This document shows positions 7,016 to 15,781 of a DNA stretch of 64,000 nt, piece by piece. The stretch is taken from NCBI GenBank assembly GCA_052035645.1, contig JBPOHK010000050.1, positions 15,637 to 79,636 of the forward strand, in the 5' to 3' direction. Position 1 is the stretch's first letter, and every line of letters starts with the position of its first letter. The position numbers were made by a program, and so were the translations under genes. Origin of the DNA: RPQJ01 sp052035645. Its GTDB lineage: Bacteria; Pseudomonadota; Gammaproteobacteria; Steroidobacterales; Steroidobacteraceae. The notes beneath the pieces were generated by a model that searched no databases, was not told the origin of the DNA, and saw only the letters and a program-made list of their open reading frames with translations.

Positions 7016-9475
7016 TCAGGCCACCTCGGCGGCGCGTGGCGTACGCCAAGTGCGGCCCTGCGGGTCCGCGGGCGAGCGCGCCAGCCGCATCGCGTTGAGC
7101 ACCACCGCGACCGAACTCAGCGACATGCCGATCGCGGCCAGCCACGGCGGGACGAGCCCGAAGGCCGCGAGCGGCAGTGCCGCGAGGTTGTAGCCGATGG
7201 ACCACGCGAGGTTCTGGCGCACGATGCGCTGCGTGCGTCGCGCCAGTTCGATCGCTCCGGGCAGCTCGTCGAGCGAATCGCGCACCAGGATCAGGTCGGC
7301 GCTGGTCTGCGCGAGGGCCGATCCCTCGCCCATGGCGACCGCGACGTCGGCGCCGCGCAGCAGCGGCGCGTCGTTGATGCCGTCCCCGACGGCGACCACG
7401 ACGGCGCCACCGGCCTGCAGTGCCTGCAGCCGCGCGAGCTTCTGCTCCGGCCGCAACCGCGCCGCGAACGCGCCGATGCCCGTGCGCTCGGCGATGCGCG
7501 CCACGGCGCTGGCCTCGTCGCCGCTCGCGATCTCGGAAGGCAGCCCGAGCTGCGCGAGCCGCGCCACGCAGGCGCCCGCTTCCGGGCGGAGCTGGTCGGT
7601 GAGCCGGAACGCCGCGAGCAGCCCCTCGTCGCTTCCGAGGCAGACCCAGCTCTCGCCGTCGAGGCCGGCCGGCACGGCCGTATCCGGCGCGAGCGCGGCC
7701 GCGAAGGCCGGCTCGCCGATCCGCAGCCGCCGTCCGTCGACGGTGCCCTCGAGTCCCTGGCCCGCAACCACCCGGACCTCGCCCGCGACGGCATCGCCGG
7801 TGGCGGAGGCGAGGAACGCCCGGGCGATCGGGTGCTCGGACATGCGCTCGAGCGCCACGGCCCACTGCAGGCACTCGTCCGCCGCAGCGCCCGCGAGCGG
7901 GCGGACCTCCTCGACGCGGACCAGCCCGCGGGTCAGCGTGCCGGTCTTGTCCCACAGCACGTGCGTGGCCTTCGCGAGCGTCTCGAGCGCGTCGGAGTGC
8001 GCCACCAGCACGCCGCGACGGGCGAGGGCCGCCGTGGCCGCGGCGATCGCAGCCGGCGTGGCGAGCGACAGGGCGCAGGGGCAGGTGACCACCAGGACCG
8101 CGAGCGCCGACGGGAATGCCCGGGCGGGGTCGACGAACCACCAGATCGCGAACACGGCGGCCGCGCCGAACAGGATGCGCCCGAGGAACCACGCCGCCGC
8201 CCGGTCGGCCGCCTTGGCGAGCCGCGGACGCTCGGCCTGGGCCCGCTCCAGCAGCGCGACGATGCCCGAAAGCACGGTGCGGTCGGCGACGGCCGTCACT
8301 TTCACGCGCAGCGGCGCCCCGAGGTTGTGGGTGCCCGCGTGCACGATGCTGCCCGGGGGCTTGGCGATCGCGGTCGACTCGCCGGTCAGCATCGACTCGT
8401 CCACGCGCCCCTCGCCGTCGGCCACCGTGCCGTCCGCCGGGAACACCTCGCCGGTACGCACCAGCAGCTCGTCGCCGACCTGCAGCTCGACGGCCTGCAC
8501 GTCCTCGGCCTGGCCGTCGCGCAGCCGCCGCGCGGTCACCGGCGCGAGCCGTGCCAGCGCGTCGGCGACGCTGCCGGCGCGGTGTCGCGCGATCATCTCG
8601 ACGTAGCGGCCGAGCGCGAGGAAGAACACGAACATCGTCACCGAGTCGAAGTACACCTCGCCGTGGCCGCGCAGCGCGTTCCACACGCTCGCGCAGAACG
8701 CGAGCACGATGCCGAGGCTCACGGGCACGTCCATGCTGACGCTGCGCGCGCGCAGCGCCTGCCACGCGCCCTGGTAGAAGGGCCAGCCGGCGTACAGGGC
8801 GACCGGCACCGACACCAGCATGCTCACCAGGCGCAGCAGCTCGCGGATGTCCGCCTCCATGCCGGAGCCCGCGCCGATGTACAGCGGCACGGCGAACATC
8901 ATGACCTGCATGTTGCCGAACCCCGCGACGGCGAGGCGCTTGAGCGCGGTGCGACGCTCGGCGATGGCGAGCTGCTCGGCCGGTTCGCCGGCCAGCGGGT
9001 GCGGACGCAGGCCCACGTGCTCGAGCACGCGCAGCAGGTCGCCGAGCCTGACCTTCGCCGGGTCCCACACCAGCCGGGCGCGGGCCGTCGCCGGGTTGAC
9101 GCTCACGTCCAGCACGCCGCTCTGCAGGTGGAGCGCCTTGTCGGCCAGCCAGCTGCAGGCAGAGCAGCGCATGCCCTCCAGCAGCACGGTGATCGAGCGC
9201 GCGCCGTCCGCCTCCGGGCGGCTCAGGCGCTCGACGAGCTCGGGCCGGTCGTAGGCCGACCAGCGGTCGGTCCGCGGGATCTCGTCGGCGCGCGCCGCGG
9301 ACTGGTCGCGGTACCGGTAGTAGTCGTCGAGGCCCGCGCCGGTGATGAACTCCGCCACCGCCTTGCAGCCGTGGCAGCAGACCGGCTCGTCGCGATCGTG
9401 GACGTGCGCGAGGATGACGGTCCCGGACGGGATCGCCTCGCCGCAGTGGAAGCAGGGTGCGCCCCCGCGCGTCAT
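7016..9475 (-). CDS. ccoI: CcoI, P1B-type copper ATPase for cbb3 assembly
   Basis: Protein of 819 residues that moves Cu across the inner membrane for the CcoN CuB site. Cys-rich N-terminus (C8, C11, C33, C34, C37), HMA domain with GMRCSACSW (C104, C107), eight predicted helices, the ion-channel motif VTCPCALS, the phosphorylation motif DKTGTLT, SEHPIA in the nucleotide domain and GDGINDAPLL in the hinge. The Cys-rich extension before the HMA is the CcoI/FixI type rather than plain CopA. The start overlaps the ccoH stop by 4 bases (ATGA type). Confidence 0.95.
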   Translation of the reverse strand: MTRGGAPCFHCGEAIPSGTVILAHVHDRDEPVCCHGCKAVAEFITGAGLDDYYRYRDQSAARADEIPRTDRWSAYDRPELVERLSRPEADGARSITVLLEGMRCSACSWLADKALHLQSGVLDVSVNPATARARLVWDPAKVRLGDLLRVLEHVGLRPHPLAGEPAEQLAIAERRTALKRLAVAGFGNMQVMMFAVPLYIGAGSGMEADIRELLRLVSMLVSVPVALYAGWPFYQGAWQALRARSVSMDVPVSLGIVLAFCASVWNALRGHGEVYFDSVTMFVFFLALGRYVEMIARHRAGSVADALARLAPVTARRLRDGQAEDVQAVELQVGDELLVRTGEVFPADGTVADGEGRVDESMLTGESTAIAKPPGSIVHAGTHNLGAPLRVKVTAVADRTVLSGIVALLERAQAERPRLAKAADRAAAWFLGRILFGAAAVFAIWWFVDPARAFPSALAVLVVTCPCALSLATPAAIAAATAALARRGVLVAHSDALETLAKATHVLWDKTGTLTRGLVRVEEVRPLAGAAADECLQWAVALERMSEHPIARAFLASATGDAVAGEVRVVAGQGLEGTVDGRRLRIGEPAFAAALAPDTAVPAGLDGESWVCLGSDEGLLAAFRLTDQLRPEAGACVARLAQLGLPSEIASGDEASAVARIAERTGIGAFAARLRPEQKLARLQALQAGGAVVVAVGDGINDAPLLRGADVAVAMGEGSALAQTSADLILVRDSLDELPGAIELARRTQRIVRQNLAWSIGYNLAALPLAAFGLVPPWLAAIGMSLSSVAVVLNAMRLARSPADPQGRTWRTPRAAEVA

Positions 9476-9672
9476 GGCTGACGCGATTGGGCCTTCTCAG
9501 CGCACTTCATCGTGACGCCGTCGCGGACGCACGACTGGTCCACGAGCGCGTCGGGCCGGGTCACGGCGAGGTACAGCGTGAGCGCGCCCCCGATCACGGC
9601 GGCGAGTGGCGGAACGATGAGCAGCCAGGGCCACAGCTGCCGGTACCAGGGACGCGGGGTCGGGGTGCTCAT
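9472..9672 (-). CDS. ccoH: Short CcoH/FixH-like protein
   Basis: Protein of 66 residues with PWYRQLWPWLLIVPPLAAV and a single membrane helix, then TLYLAVTRPDALVDQSC. This matches the N-terminal anchor and first part of FixH/CcoH (typical start PWYRQFWPW). The family is usually about 150-170 residues; the periplasmic domain is missing here and the protein ends AEKAQSRQP. Position between ccoG and ccoI is the normal ccoH slot. Either a genuine short variant or a decayed gene; the tight 4-base overlap with ccoI speaks for a translated gene. Confidence 0.75.
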   Translation of the reverse strand: MSTPTPRPWYRQLWPWLLIVPPLAAVIGGALTLYLAVTRPDALVDQSCVRDGVTMKCAEKAQSRQP

Positions 9673-9684
9673 GGGCGCAGCGTA

Positions 9685-11067
9685 TCAGTCCGTGGGCGCG
9701 ATGAACCGCGCCTTGCCGCTGGCCCGCAGCTCGGGGCGGTCGGTCGCCTCGATCGCGACCTCGATGTCCGCGCCGCCCGCGACCTGGTCGCGCGGCACGC
9801 GGATGCGCACCGGCACGCCCTGCACGGCCCCGGCGCCGACCCACACGGTCGGTCCGGCGTAGTCCACCACCAGGCCCGGCAGGCCGCCCGCCGTGATGCG
9901 GAACTCGTGGTCGTCGCCGTCCTTGTTGAGGATCTTGACGTTGTAGACGTTCTCGATGAGGCCGTCGCTGCGCTCGCGGAACAGCGCGTTGCGGTCGCGC
10001 AGCACGTCCACGCCCACGAAGTTGCGGTGCGTGATGGTGTAGGCGAGGCCGAGCACCAGGCCGGTGAGCAGGGTCGCGTAGACGATGGTGCGCGGGCGCA
10101 CCACGTGCTTGGCCTTGCCTTCGAGGCCGTGCTGCGTGTCGTAGCGGATCAGGCCCTTCGGGTAGCCGACCTTCTCCATCACCTCGTCGCAGGCGTCGAT
10201 GCAGGCGGCGCAGGCGATGCACTCGTACTGCAGGCCCTTGCGGATGTCGATGCCGGTCGGGCAGACCTGCACGCACATCGTGCAGTCCACGCAGTCGCCG
10301 AGGCCCTTCGCCTTCGGGTCCGAGCCCTTCTTGCGGGCGCCGCGCGGCTCGCCGCGCGACTGGTCGTAGGTGATGACCAGCGTGTCCTTGTCGAACATCG
10401 CGCTCTGGAAGCGCGCGTACGGGCACATGTACTTGCAGACCTGCTCGCGCATGAAGCCCGCGTTGACGTAGGTGGCGCCGCCGTAGAACAGCACCCAGAA
10501 CGTCTCCCACGGACCCGTCGTGAGCGAGAGGATCTTGCCGGCCAGCTCGTGGATGGGCGTGAAGTAGCCCACGAACGTGAAGCCGGTCCACAGCGCGAAG
10601 GCGACCCACAGGAACTGCTTGGCGCCCTTGCGCAGCAGCTTGTTGGCCGACCACGGCGCCTTCGCGAGCTTCATCTGCTGCGAGCGCGTGCCCTCGACCA
10701 GGCGCTCCATCCACAGGAACGTCTCGGTCCAGACCGTCTGCGGGCAGGCGTAGCCGCAGAACAGGCGCCCGGCCAGCGCGGTGAAGAAGAACAGCGACAG
10801 GGCCGCGATGATCAGCAGCCAGGTGAGGAAGTAGAAATCCTGCGGCCAGAGCGTCAGGGCGAAGATGTGGAACTTGCGCGCCGGCAGGTCGAACAGCACC
10901 GCCTGGCGCCCGCCCCAGGGGATCCACGGGATGGCGTAGAAGATGCCGAGCAGCACCCAGGCCGCGATGGTGCGCAGCCGCTGGAAGCGGCCGTCGATCT
11001 CGCGCGGATAGATTTTCTGGCGGGCTGCGTACAGGCCGCCATCCATGGTCTCGACGGGTTCGGTCAT
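9685..11067 (-). CDS. ccoG: CcoG/RdxB, cytochrome oxidase accessory Fe-S protein
   Basis: Membrane protein of 460 residues that reduces Cu for cbb3 assembly in studied bacteria. Membrane helices lie around residues 34-55, 85-110, 155-185 and 195-215. Cys motifs FCGYACPQ and VCKYMCPY come before the two [4Fe-4S] sets CVDCTMCVQVCP and CIACAACIDAC. The C-terminal Ig-like periplasmic domain (about 345-460) is present. The start overlaps the preceding gene's end by 4 bases. It belongs to the cco operon. Confidence 0.95.
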   Translation of the reverse strand: MTEPVETMDGGLYAARQKIYPREIDGRFQRLRTIAAWVLLGIFYAIPWIPWGGRQAVLFDLPARKFHIFALTLWPQDFYFLTWLLIIAALSLFFFTALAGRLFCGYACPQTVWTETFLWMERLVEGTRSQQMKLAKAPWSANKLLRKGAKQFLWVAFALWTGFTFVGYFTPIHELAGKILSLTTGPWETFWVLFYGGATYVNAGFMREQVCKYMCPYARFQSAMFDKDTLVITYDQSRGEPRGARKKGSDPKAKGLGDCVDCTMCVQVCPTGIDIRKGLQYECIACAACIDACDEVMEKVGYPKGLIRYDTQHGLEGKAKHVVRPRTIVYATLLTGLVLGLAYTITHRNFVGVDVLRDRNALFRERSDGLIENVYNVKILNKDGDDHEFRITAGGLPGLVVDYAGPTVWVGAGAVQGVPVRIRVPRDQVAGGADIEVAIEATDRPELRASGKARFIAPTD

Positions 11068-11393
11068 TCGGGGCTCCGCCCCTGTCCGTCCGTTGCGTCG
11101 GTGTCAGGGGGTTCCGGGTGCGCGGTACGCACCAGGTACAGGGTCAACAGGCTCGACAACGAAGACACGAGCCAGAAGAAGAAGAACCCGACCGCGTAGC
11201 CGGTCATGCGCGTCGCGAAGCCGGGCGGGGGGTAGTCGTCGTTGCCCACCAGCAGCGGGTCGATGAACGCGAAACAGACCATGGTCGCGACGCTCGCGAC
11301 CAGGAACGAGGGCCAGAGGACGATGGCCACGTCCTGTCCCAGACGTGGCCATCGCAGCGTGCCTGTGTACTCGTCAGACGGGACTCGAAACAC
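11064..11393 (-). CDS. Unknown two-helix membrane protein in the cco operon
   Basis: Protein of 109 residues with two strong hydrophobic segments: about 24-46 (IVLWPSFLVASVATMVCFAF) and 68-90 (VGFFFFWLVSSLSSLLTLYL). The C-terminus is short and acidic. I do not recognise the family. It lies between ccoP and ccoG, 12 bases after ccoP and overlapping ccoG by 4, so it is co-translated with assembly factors. A role in cbb3 assembly or stability is inferred from position only. Confidence 0.75.
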   Translation of the reverse strand: MFRVPSDEYTGTLRWPRLGQDVAIVLWPSFLVASVATMVCFAFIDPLLVGNDDYPPPGFATRMTGYAVGFFFFWLVSSLSSLLTLYLVRTAHPEPPDTDATDGQGRSPE

Positions 11394-11405
11394 CCTTGGC
11401 TCCGG

Positions 11406-12308
11406 TCATGAGCCCGAGCCCGCCATCTTCATCACGTACGCGGCCAGCAGCCTGACGCGCTGCTCGCCGAGTCGCTCGCCGAAGACGGGCATCTGGCCGT
11501 TGCGACCATTGGTCACGGTGGCCGTGATCGTAGCCTCGTCGCCGCCATAGAGCCAGATGTCGTCGGTCAGGTTGGGCGCGCCGACCAGCGGGTTGCCCTT
11601 GCCGTCCGCGCCGTGGCAGGCAGCGCACAGGGTCTCGAAGGTCTGCTTGCCCGCCGCCGCGAGGCCCGGGTCGGCCTGGCCGCCGGAGAGGGTCTGCACG
11701 TAGGCGACCACGTTGCGCACGCCGTCGGCGCCCAGCTGGGGGCCCCAGGCCGGCATGGCCGCGATCCGGCCGTTGGTGATGGTGGCGACCACGGTGTCCG
11801 CGTCGCCGCCCCACTGCCAGCTGGCGTCGGTCAGGTTCGGGAAGCCGCGGGCGCCGCCGCCGTCCGAGCCGTGGCACTGCGCGCAGTTGTTCTGGAACAG
11901 GTTGCGCGCGGTGGACATCGCCTTGCCGTCCTCGGCCAGCTGCGCGACGGTCATGCTGGCGAACGGCGCATACCACTCCGCCGCCTTGGCCTCGACCGCC
12001 GCCTTCTCCGCGTCGTACTGGCCGGTCTGCGACCAGCCCTTGATGCCTGCGATGTTGCCGAGACCCGGGTACAGCGCGAGGTACAGCACGGCGAACACCA
12101 CCGTGATGTAGAACACCCACAGCCACCACTTGGGCAGCGGGTTGTTGTACTCGCGCAGGTCCTTGTCCCACACGTGGCCCGTGTCCGCGCCGCCGCCGAT
12201 CTTTTCGCCGGCCGACTTCGGCTTGGACGTCCAGCGCAGCAGCCATACGCAGGCGCCGATGTTGATGATCGTCAGGATGATGACGAAGAGACTCCAACCG
12301 CTAGTCAT
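11406..12308 (-). CDS. ccoP: CcoP, diheme cytochrome c subunit of cbb3 oxidase
   Basis: Protein of 300 residues that passes electrons to CcoO/CcoN. Two N-terminal membrane helices (about 5-25 and 60-80), with PLPKWWLWVFYIT the typical CcoP sequence before helix 2. Two cytochrome c domains follow, each with a CXXCH site (NNCAQCHG and TLCAACHG) and downstream axial Met candidates (AAMPAWG and GQMPVFG). It overlaps ccoQ by 4 bases (ATGA). Confidence 0.97.
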   Translation of the reverse strand: MTSGWSLFVIILTIINIGACVWLLRWTSKPKSAGEKIGGGADTGHVWDKDLREYNNPLPKWWLWVFYITVVFAVLYLALYPGLGNIAGIKGWSQTGQYDAEKAAVEAKAAEWYAPFASMTVAQLAEDGKAMSTARNLFQNNCAQCHGSDGGGARGFPNLTDASWQWGGDADTVVATITNGRIAAMPAWGPQLGADGVRNVVAYVQTLSGGQADPGLAAAGKQTFETLCAACHGADGKGNPLVGAPNLTDDIWLYGGDEATITATVTNGRNGQMPVFGERLGEQRVRLLAAYVMKMAGSGS

Positions 12309-12475
12309 GGGGTCTTGCTCCCTTGTTCATTCTCGGTCGGGAATTCGCGAAACGGCATCTGCGCCAGTTCGTCGAAATCCGCCTTGCGACGCCTGCTGTA
12401 GGCCCAGTACACCAGCCCGACGAACGCGAGCATCACGAACAACGTGACGATCCCGCGATACGTGCCGATGTCCAT
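12305..12475 (-). CDS. ccoQ: CcoQ, small cbb3 oxidase subunit
   Basis: Reading the minus strand between ccoO and ccoP gives a 56-residue protein starting MDIGTYRGIVTLFVMLAFVG, with one membrane helix followed by YWAYSRRRKADFDELA and PFREFP. This is the CcoQ pattern: a single N-terminal helix and a basic then acidic tail. The start ATG is at 12473-12475, three bases past the ccoO stop; the stop overlaps the ccoP ATG as ATGA. CcoQ stabilises CcoP in the complex. Confidence 0.93.
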   Translation of the reverse strand: MDIGTYRGIVTLFVMLAFVGLVYWAYSRRRKADFDELAQMPFREFPTENEQGSKTP

Positions 12476-12478
12476 GGC

Positions 12479-13087
12479 TCAGCCGCCCGTCTTCGCGTTG
12501 ATGCCGAGGCCCTGCAGGTACGCGACCAGGGCATCGAGCTCGGTCTTGTCCTGCACCGCCGCGGCGGCGCCGTCGATCTCGGCCTGCGAGTAGGGGACGC
12601 CGACCTTGGTCAGCGCCTCCATCTTCCGGCCGACCAGCGCGCCGTCGACCTTCGCGTCCGCCAGCCACGGGAAGCGCGGCATGTTGGACTCGGGCACGAC
12701 GTCGCGCGGGTTGATCAGGTGCACGCGGTGCCAGTCGTCCGAGTAGCGGCCGCCGACGCGGGCGAGGTCGGGCCCCGTGCGCTTCGAGCCGAACTGGAAC
12801 GGATGGTCGTACACCGACTCGCCGGCGACCGAGTAGGGACCGTAGCGCTCCGTCTCGGAGCGGAACGGGCGGATCATCTGCGAGTGGCAGGTGTAGCAGC
12901 CCTCGCGGATGTACACGTCGCGGCCGGCGAGCCGGAGCGCGTCGTACGGCTTCACGCCCGGGGCCGGCTCGGTGCCGGCGCCCTGGAAGTAGAGCGGGAC
13001 GATCTCGACCAGGCCGCCGATGCTGATCACGAGCGCGATCAGCACGCCCATCAGGCCGACGTTTTTTTCGACTGAATCGTGGTTCAT
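12479..13087 (-). CDS. ccoO: CcoO, monoheme cytochrome c subunit of cbb3 oxidase
   Basis: Protein of 202 residues with one N-terminal helix (GVLIALVISIGGLVEIVPLY) and one heme c site in REGCYTCHSQMIRPF. The flanking sequences (RYGPYSVAGESVYDHPFQFGSK, written here only as a marker of the GPYS-AGE-YD-PF-GSKRTGPD block) are diagnostic for CcoO/FixO. It lies 12 bases after ccoN. Confidence 0.97.
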   Translation of the reverse strand: MNHDSVEKNVGLMGVLIALVISIGGLVEIVPLYFQGAGTEPAPGVKPYDALRLAGRDVYIREGCYTCHSQMIRPFRSETERYGPYSVAGESVYDHPFQFGSKRTGPDLARVGGRYSDDWHRVHLINPRDVVPESNMPRFPWLADAKVDGALVGRKMEALTKVGVPYSQAEIDGAAAAVQDKTELDALVAYLQGLGINAKTGG

Positions 13088-13099
13088 GCGGCTTCTCCC

Positions 13100-14518
13100 T
13101 CAGGCCGGCTGGACGACCGGCTGGTCCGCGGTGCTGGTCCGCGCAGCGATCGTCTTCCACACGTTGTAGGCCATCAGCAGCATGCCGACGAGCACGAGCG
13201 TGCCGCCGAGCAGGCGCACCGCGTAGTACGGGTACGTCGCCTTGATGGACTCGATGAAGGCGTAGGTCAGGGTGCCGTCGGCGTTCTGCGCGCGCCACAT
13301 CAGGCCCTGCATCACGCCGGCGATCCACATCGAGGTGATGTAGAGCACCACGCCGATGGTGGTGATCCAGAAGTGCACGTCGATGAGCTTGACGCTGTAC
13401 ATCTGCTCGCGGCCGAACAGCTTCGGGATCAGCGCGTACATCGTGCCGATCGAGATCATCGCCACCCAGCCGAGGGCGCCGGAGTGCACGTGGCCGATCG
13501 TCCAGTCGGTGTAGTGCGAGAGCGCGTTGACCGTCTTGATCGACATCATCGGACCTTCGAAGGTCGACATGCCGTAGAAGGACAGCGACACGATCATGAA
13601 CTTCAGGATCGGGTCGGTGCGCAGCTTATGCCAGGCGCCCGAGAGGGTCATGATGCCGTTGATCATGCCGCCCCACGACGGCGCGAGCAGGATCAGCGAG
13701 AACACCATGCCGAGCGACTGCGCCCAGTCGGGCAGCGTCGTGTAGTGCAGGTGGTGGGGGCCCGCCCACATGTAGATGGAGACGAGGGCCCAGAAGTGCA
13801 CCACCGAGAGGCGGTAGGAGTAGACCGGCCGGCCCGCCTGCTTCGGCACGAAGTAGTACATCATGCCGAGGAAGGCCGCGGTCAGGAAGAAGCCCACCGC
13901 GTTGTGGCCGTACCACCACTGCACCATCGCGTCGACCACGCCCGGGTAGGCGGAGTACGACTTGGTGAGCGTGACCGGGATCTCCATGCTGTTGACGATG
14001 TGCAGCACGGCGATCGTGATGATGTAGGCCCCGAAGAACCAGTTCGCCACGTAGATGTGCTTGACCTTGCGCATCACGATCGTGCCGAAGAACACGATGG
14101 CGTAGACCACCCAGACCACGGCGATCAGCAGGTCGATCGGCCACTCGAGTTCGGCGTATTCCTTGCCCGAGGTGATGCCGAGCGGGAGCGTGATGGCCGC
14201 CAGCAGGATGATCAGCTGCCAGCCCCAGAACGTGAACGCCGCCAGCTTGTCCGAGATCAGCCGGGTGTGGCAGGTGCGCTGCACGATGTAGTAGGAGGTC
14301 GCGAACAGCGCACTGCCGCCGAACGCGAAGATCACCGCGTTGGTGTGCAGCGGTCGCAGCCGGCTGTAGCTCAGGAAGGGGAGTGGCGGGAGCAGGTCAG
14401 GCCACAGCAACTGGGCCGCGATCAGGACGCCGACGAGCATGCCGACGATTCCCCAAACCACGGTCATCACTGCGAACTGCCGCACCACCTTGTCGTTGTA
14501 GTAGGAGCCCGTGTTCAT
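13100..14518 (-). CDS. ccoN: CcoN, catalytic subunit I of cbb3 cytochrome c oxidase
   Basis: Protein of 472 residues, usual length, with about 12 membrane helices. Reduces O2 to water at the heme b3-CuB site. Visible ligands: His of PLHTNAVIFAFGG (low-spin heme b), CuB His in WWYGHNAVGFFLT and the pair in WAGPHHLHYT, heme b3 and b His residues in DWTIGHVHSGALGW. It is the first gene of the ccoNOQP-assembly operon. A 14-bp palindrome lies 27 bases upstream. No full FNR/FixK-type TTGAT-N4-ATCAA box is visible in the 230-base upstream gap, which is unusual for a cco operon and leaves FixJ or another regulator as candidates. Confidence 0.97.
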   Translation of the reverse strand: MNTGSYYNDKVVRQFAVMTVVWGIVGMLVGVLIAAQLLWPDLLPPLPFLSYSRLRPLHTNAVIFAFGGSALFATSYYIVQRTCHTRLISDKLAAFTFWGWQLIILLAAITLPLGITSGKEYAELEWPIDLLIAVVWVVYAIVFFGTIVMRKVKHIYVANWFFGAYIITIAVLHIVNSMEIPVTLTKSYSAYPGVVDAMVQWWYGHNAVGFFLTAAFLGMMYYFVPKQAGRPVYSYRLSVVHFWALVSIYMWAGPHHLHYTTLPDWAQSLGMVFSLILLAPSWGGMINGIMTLSGAWHKLRTDPILKFMIVSLSFYGMSTFEGPMMSIKTVNALSHYTDWTIGHVHSGALGWVAMISIGTMYALIPKLFGREQMYSVKLIDVHFWITTIGVVLYITSMWIAGVMQGLMWRAQNADGTLTYAFIESIKATYPYYAVRLLGGTLVLVGMLLMAYNVWKTIAARTSTADQPVVQPA

Positions 14519-14544
14519 GCGGTCGCCTCTATTTTTGAGGTAGT

Positions 14545-14558
14545 GAATGGATCCATTC
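14545..14558. promoter_or_regulatory. 14-bp perfect palindrome upstream of ccoN
   Basis: GAATGGATCCATTC, perfectly self-complementary, starting 27 bases before the ccoN ATG in the shared gap with the divergent universal stress gene. Its place just before the start suggests an operator or leader element. The regulator is unknown. Further upstream, 14646-14659 (TAGGTATTTCCCGC) loosely resembles FixJ sites as I recall them, too weak to call. Confidence 0.35.
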
Positions 14559-14748
14559 CGGATGCAACCCGTGTGGCGGGCACACGAGCCCCCGGAATGC
14601 TAAAGACCGGGGGGTCGGCAAGCGAGTAGGGACTCGGCCGTCGCGGGGTAGGTATTTCCCGCAGGGCCTTCCCCCAATTGTCCGGACCAGCCCGCCGTCG
14701 CACAGTACGAACAGGCGCGACCCGCGCCGCGTCCGGAGGCGAACGACC

Positions 14749-15699
14749 ATGCAGCGCCTCGATCGCATCCTCGCCGTGGTGGACCCCACCGTCGACGCGC
14801 AGCCGGCCGTCGCCAAGGCCGCGCGCCTCGCCCGCGCCACGGGCGCCGTGCTGGAACTGCTGATCTGCGACTACGACCCGGCCCTGAGCGGGTGGCCGCT
14901 GGCGGAGACCGACGCGGTCCGGGCGCTGCGCGACGAGTTCCTGGACGAGCGCGGCGAATTCCTCGACGCGCTGGCGGAGGAACTGCGCTCCGGCGGCCTC
15001 CTGGTGGAGACGCACGTGCGCTGGGAGAACCCGCTGTACCGCGGCGTCCTGCGGCGGGTCGCCGAGACCGCCCCGGACCTCGTGGTCAAGGACACCCATT
15101 ACCACTCGCTGCTGCGCCGCACCCTGCTCACCAACACGGACTGGAACCTCCTCAGGGCCTGCCCTGCGCCCCTGCTGCTCGTCCGCTCGGGCGGCTGGAG
15201 CGTCGCGCCGCGCGTGCTGGCCGCCGTCGACCCCGGGCACGGGGGCGACGAGTCCTCGGCGCTCGATCACCACATCCTCGAGGCCGCGGGCGTCCTGTCC
15301 GGCGCCCTGTCCGGCGAGCTGCACGTCCTGCACGCGTTCCTGCCGGCCGCGCTGCTCGCGCTGACCACCGGCCTCGGCGGGCTGCCCCTGGGCGGCACCG
15401 CCTCGGTGGAGGACGTCATCGCGGCCGAGCGGCAGCGCGCCGGCGGCCGGGTGCACGAGCTGGCCGGCGCGCACGGCGTGCCGACGGGGCGGGTGCACCT
15501 CGTCCAGGGGTCGGCGGCCGACGTGCTGCCCGAGGCGGCGGGCGAACTGCGCGCCGACGTCGCCGTGATGGGCGTCATCGCCCGCAGCCGCCTCGAAGAG
15601 CTGTTCGTCGGCAGCACGGCCGAACGCGTGCTCGACCGGCTGCCGGCGGACGTGCTGGTCGTGAAGTCCCCGGATTTCGTGGACCGGGCGGCAGGCTGA
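14749..15699 (+). CDS. Tandem universal stress protein, UspE-like
   Basis: Protein of 316 residues made of two Usp domains (about 1-145 and 155-310). Domain 1 has DRILAVVDPT and VKDTHYHSLLRRTLLTNTDW, the UspE pattern; domain 2 ends MGVIARSRLEELFVGSTAERVLDR and DVLVVK, quoted in parts. The strict GxxG-x9-G(S/T) ATP loop is incomplete in both, as in UspE. It is divergent from the cbb3 operon; such pairs are common in bacteria adapting to low oxygen, so shared control is possible. Confidence 0.87.
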   Translation: MQRLDRILAVVDPTVDAQPAVAKAARLARATGAVLELLICDYDPALSGWPLAETDAVRALRDEFLDERGEFLDALAEELRSGGLLVETHVRWENPLYRGVLRRVAETAPDLVVKDTHYHSLLRRTLLTNTDWNLLRACPAPLLLVRSGGWSVAPRVLAAVDPGHGGDESSALDHHILEAAGVLSGALSGELHVLHAFLPAALLALTTGLGGLPLGGTASVEDVIAAERQRAGGRVHELAGAHGVPTGRVHLVQGSAADVLPEAAGELRADVAVMGVIARSRLEELFVGSTAERVLDRLPADVLVVKSPDFVDRAAG

Positions 15700-15781
15700 G
15701 CCGGCGTTCACGGGCGGGCGCTCCGTCCTGCGTGACCGGTCGCACAGTTCGCGGCGGGGGCCGCCGTATACTCGGTCGGTC

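Noticed and set aside
7197..8606. A 469-codon plus-strand frame opposite ccoI
   Set aside because: Antisense shadow of ccoI; Ser/Ala/Arg-rich with no recognisable motif.
14519..14748. FNR/FixK anaerobox before ccoN
   Set aside because: No TTGAT-N4-ATCAA or near match was found on either strand; TTGAGGTAGTGAAT is too far from it.
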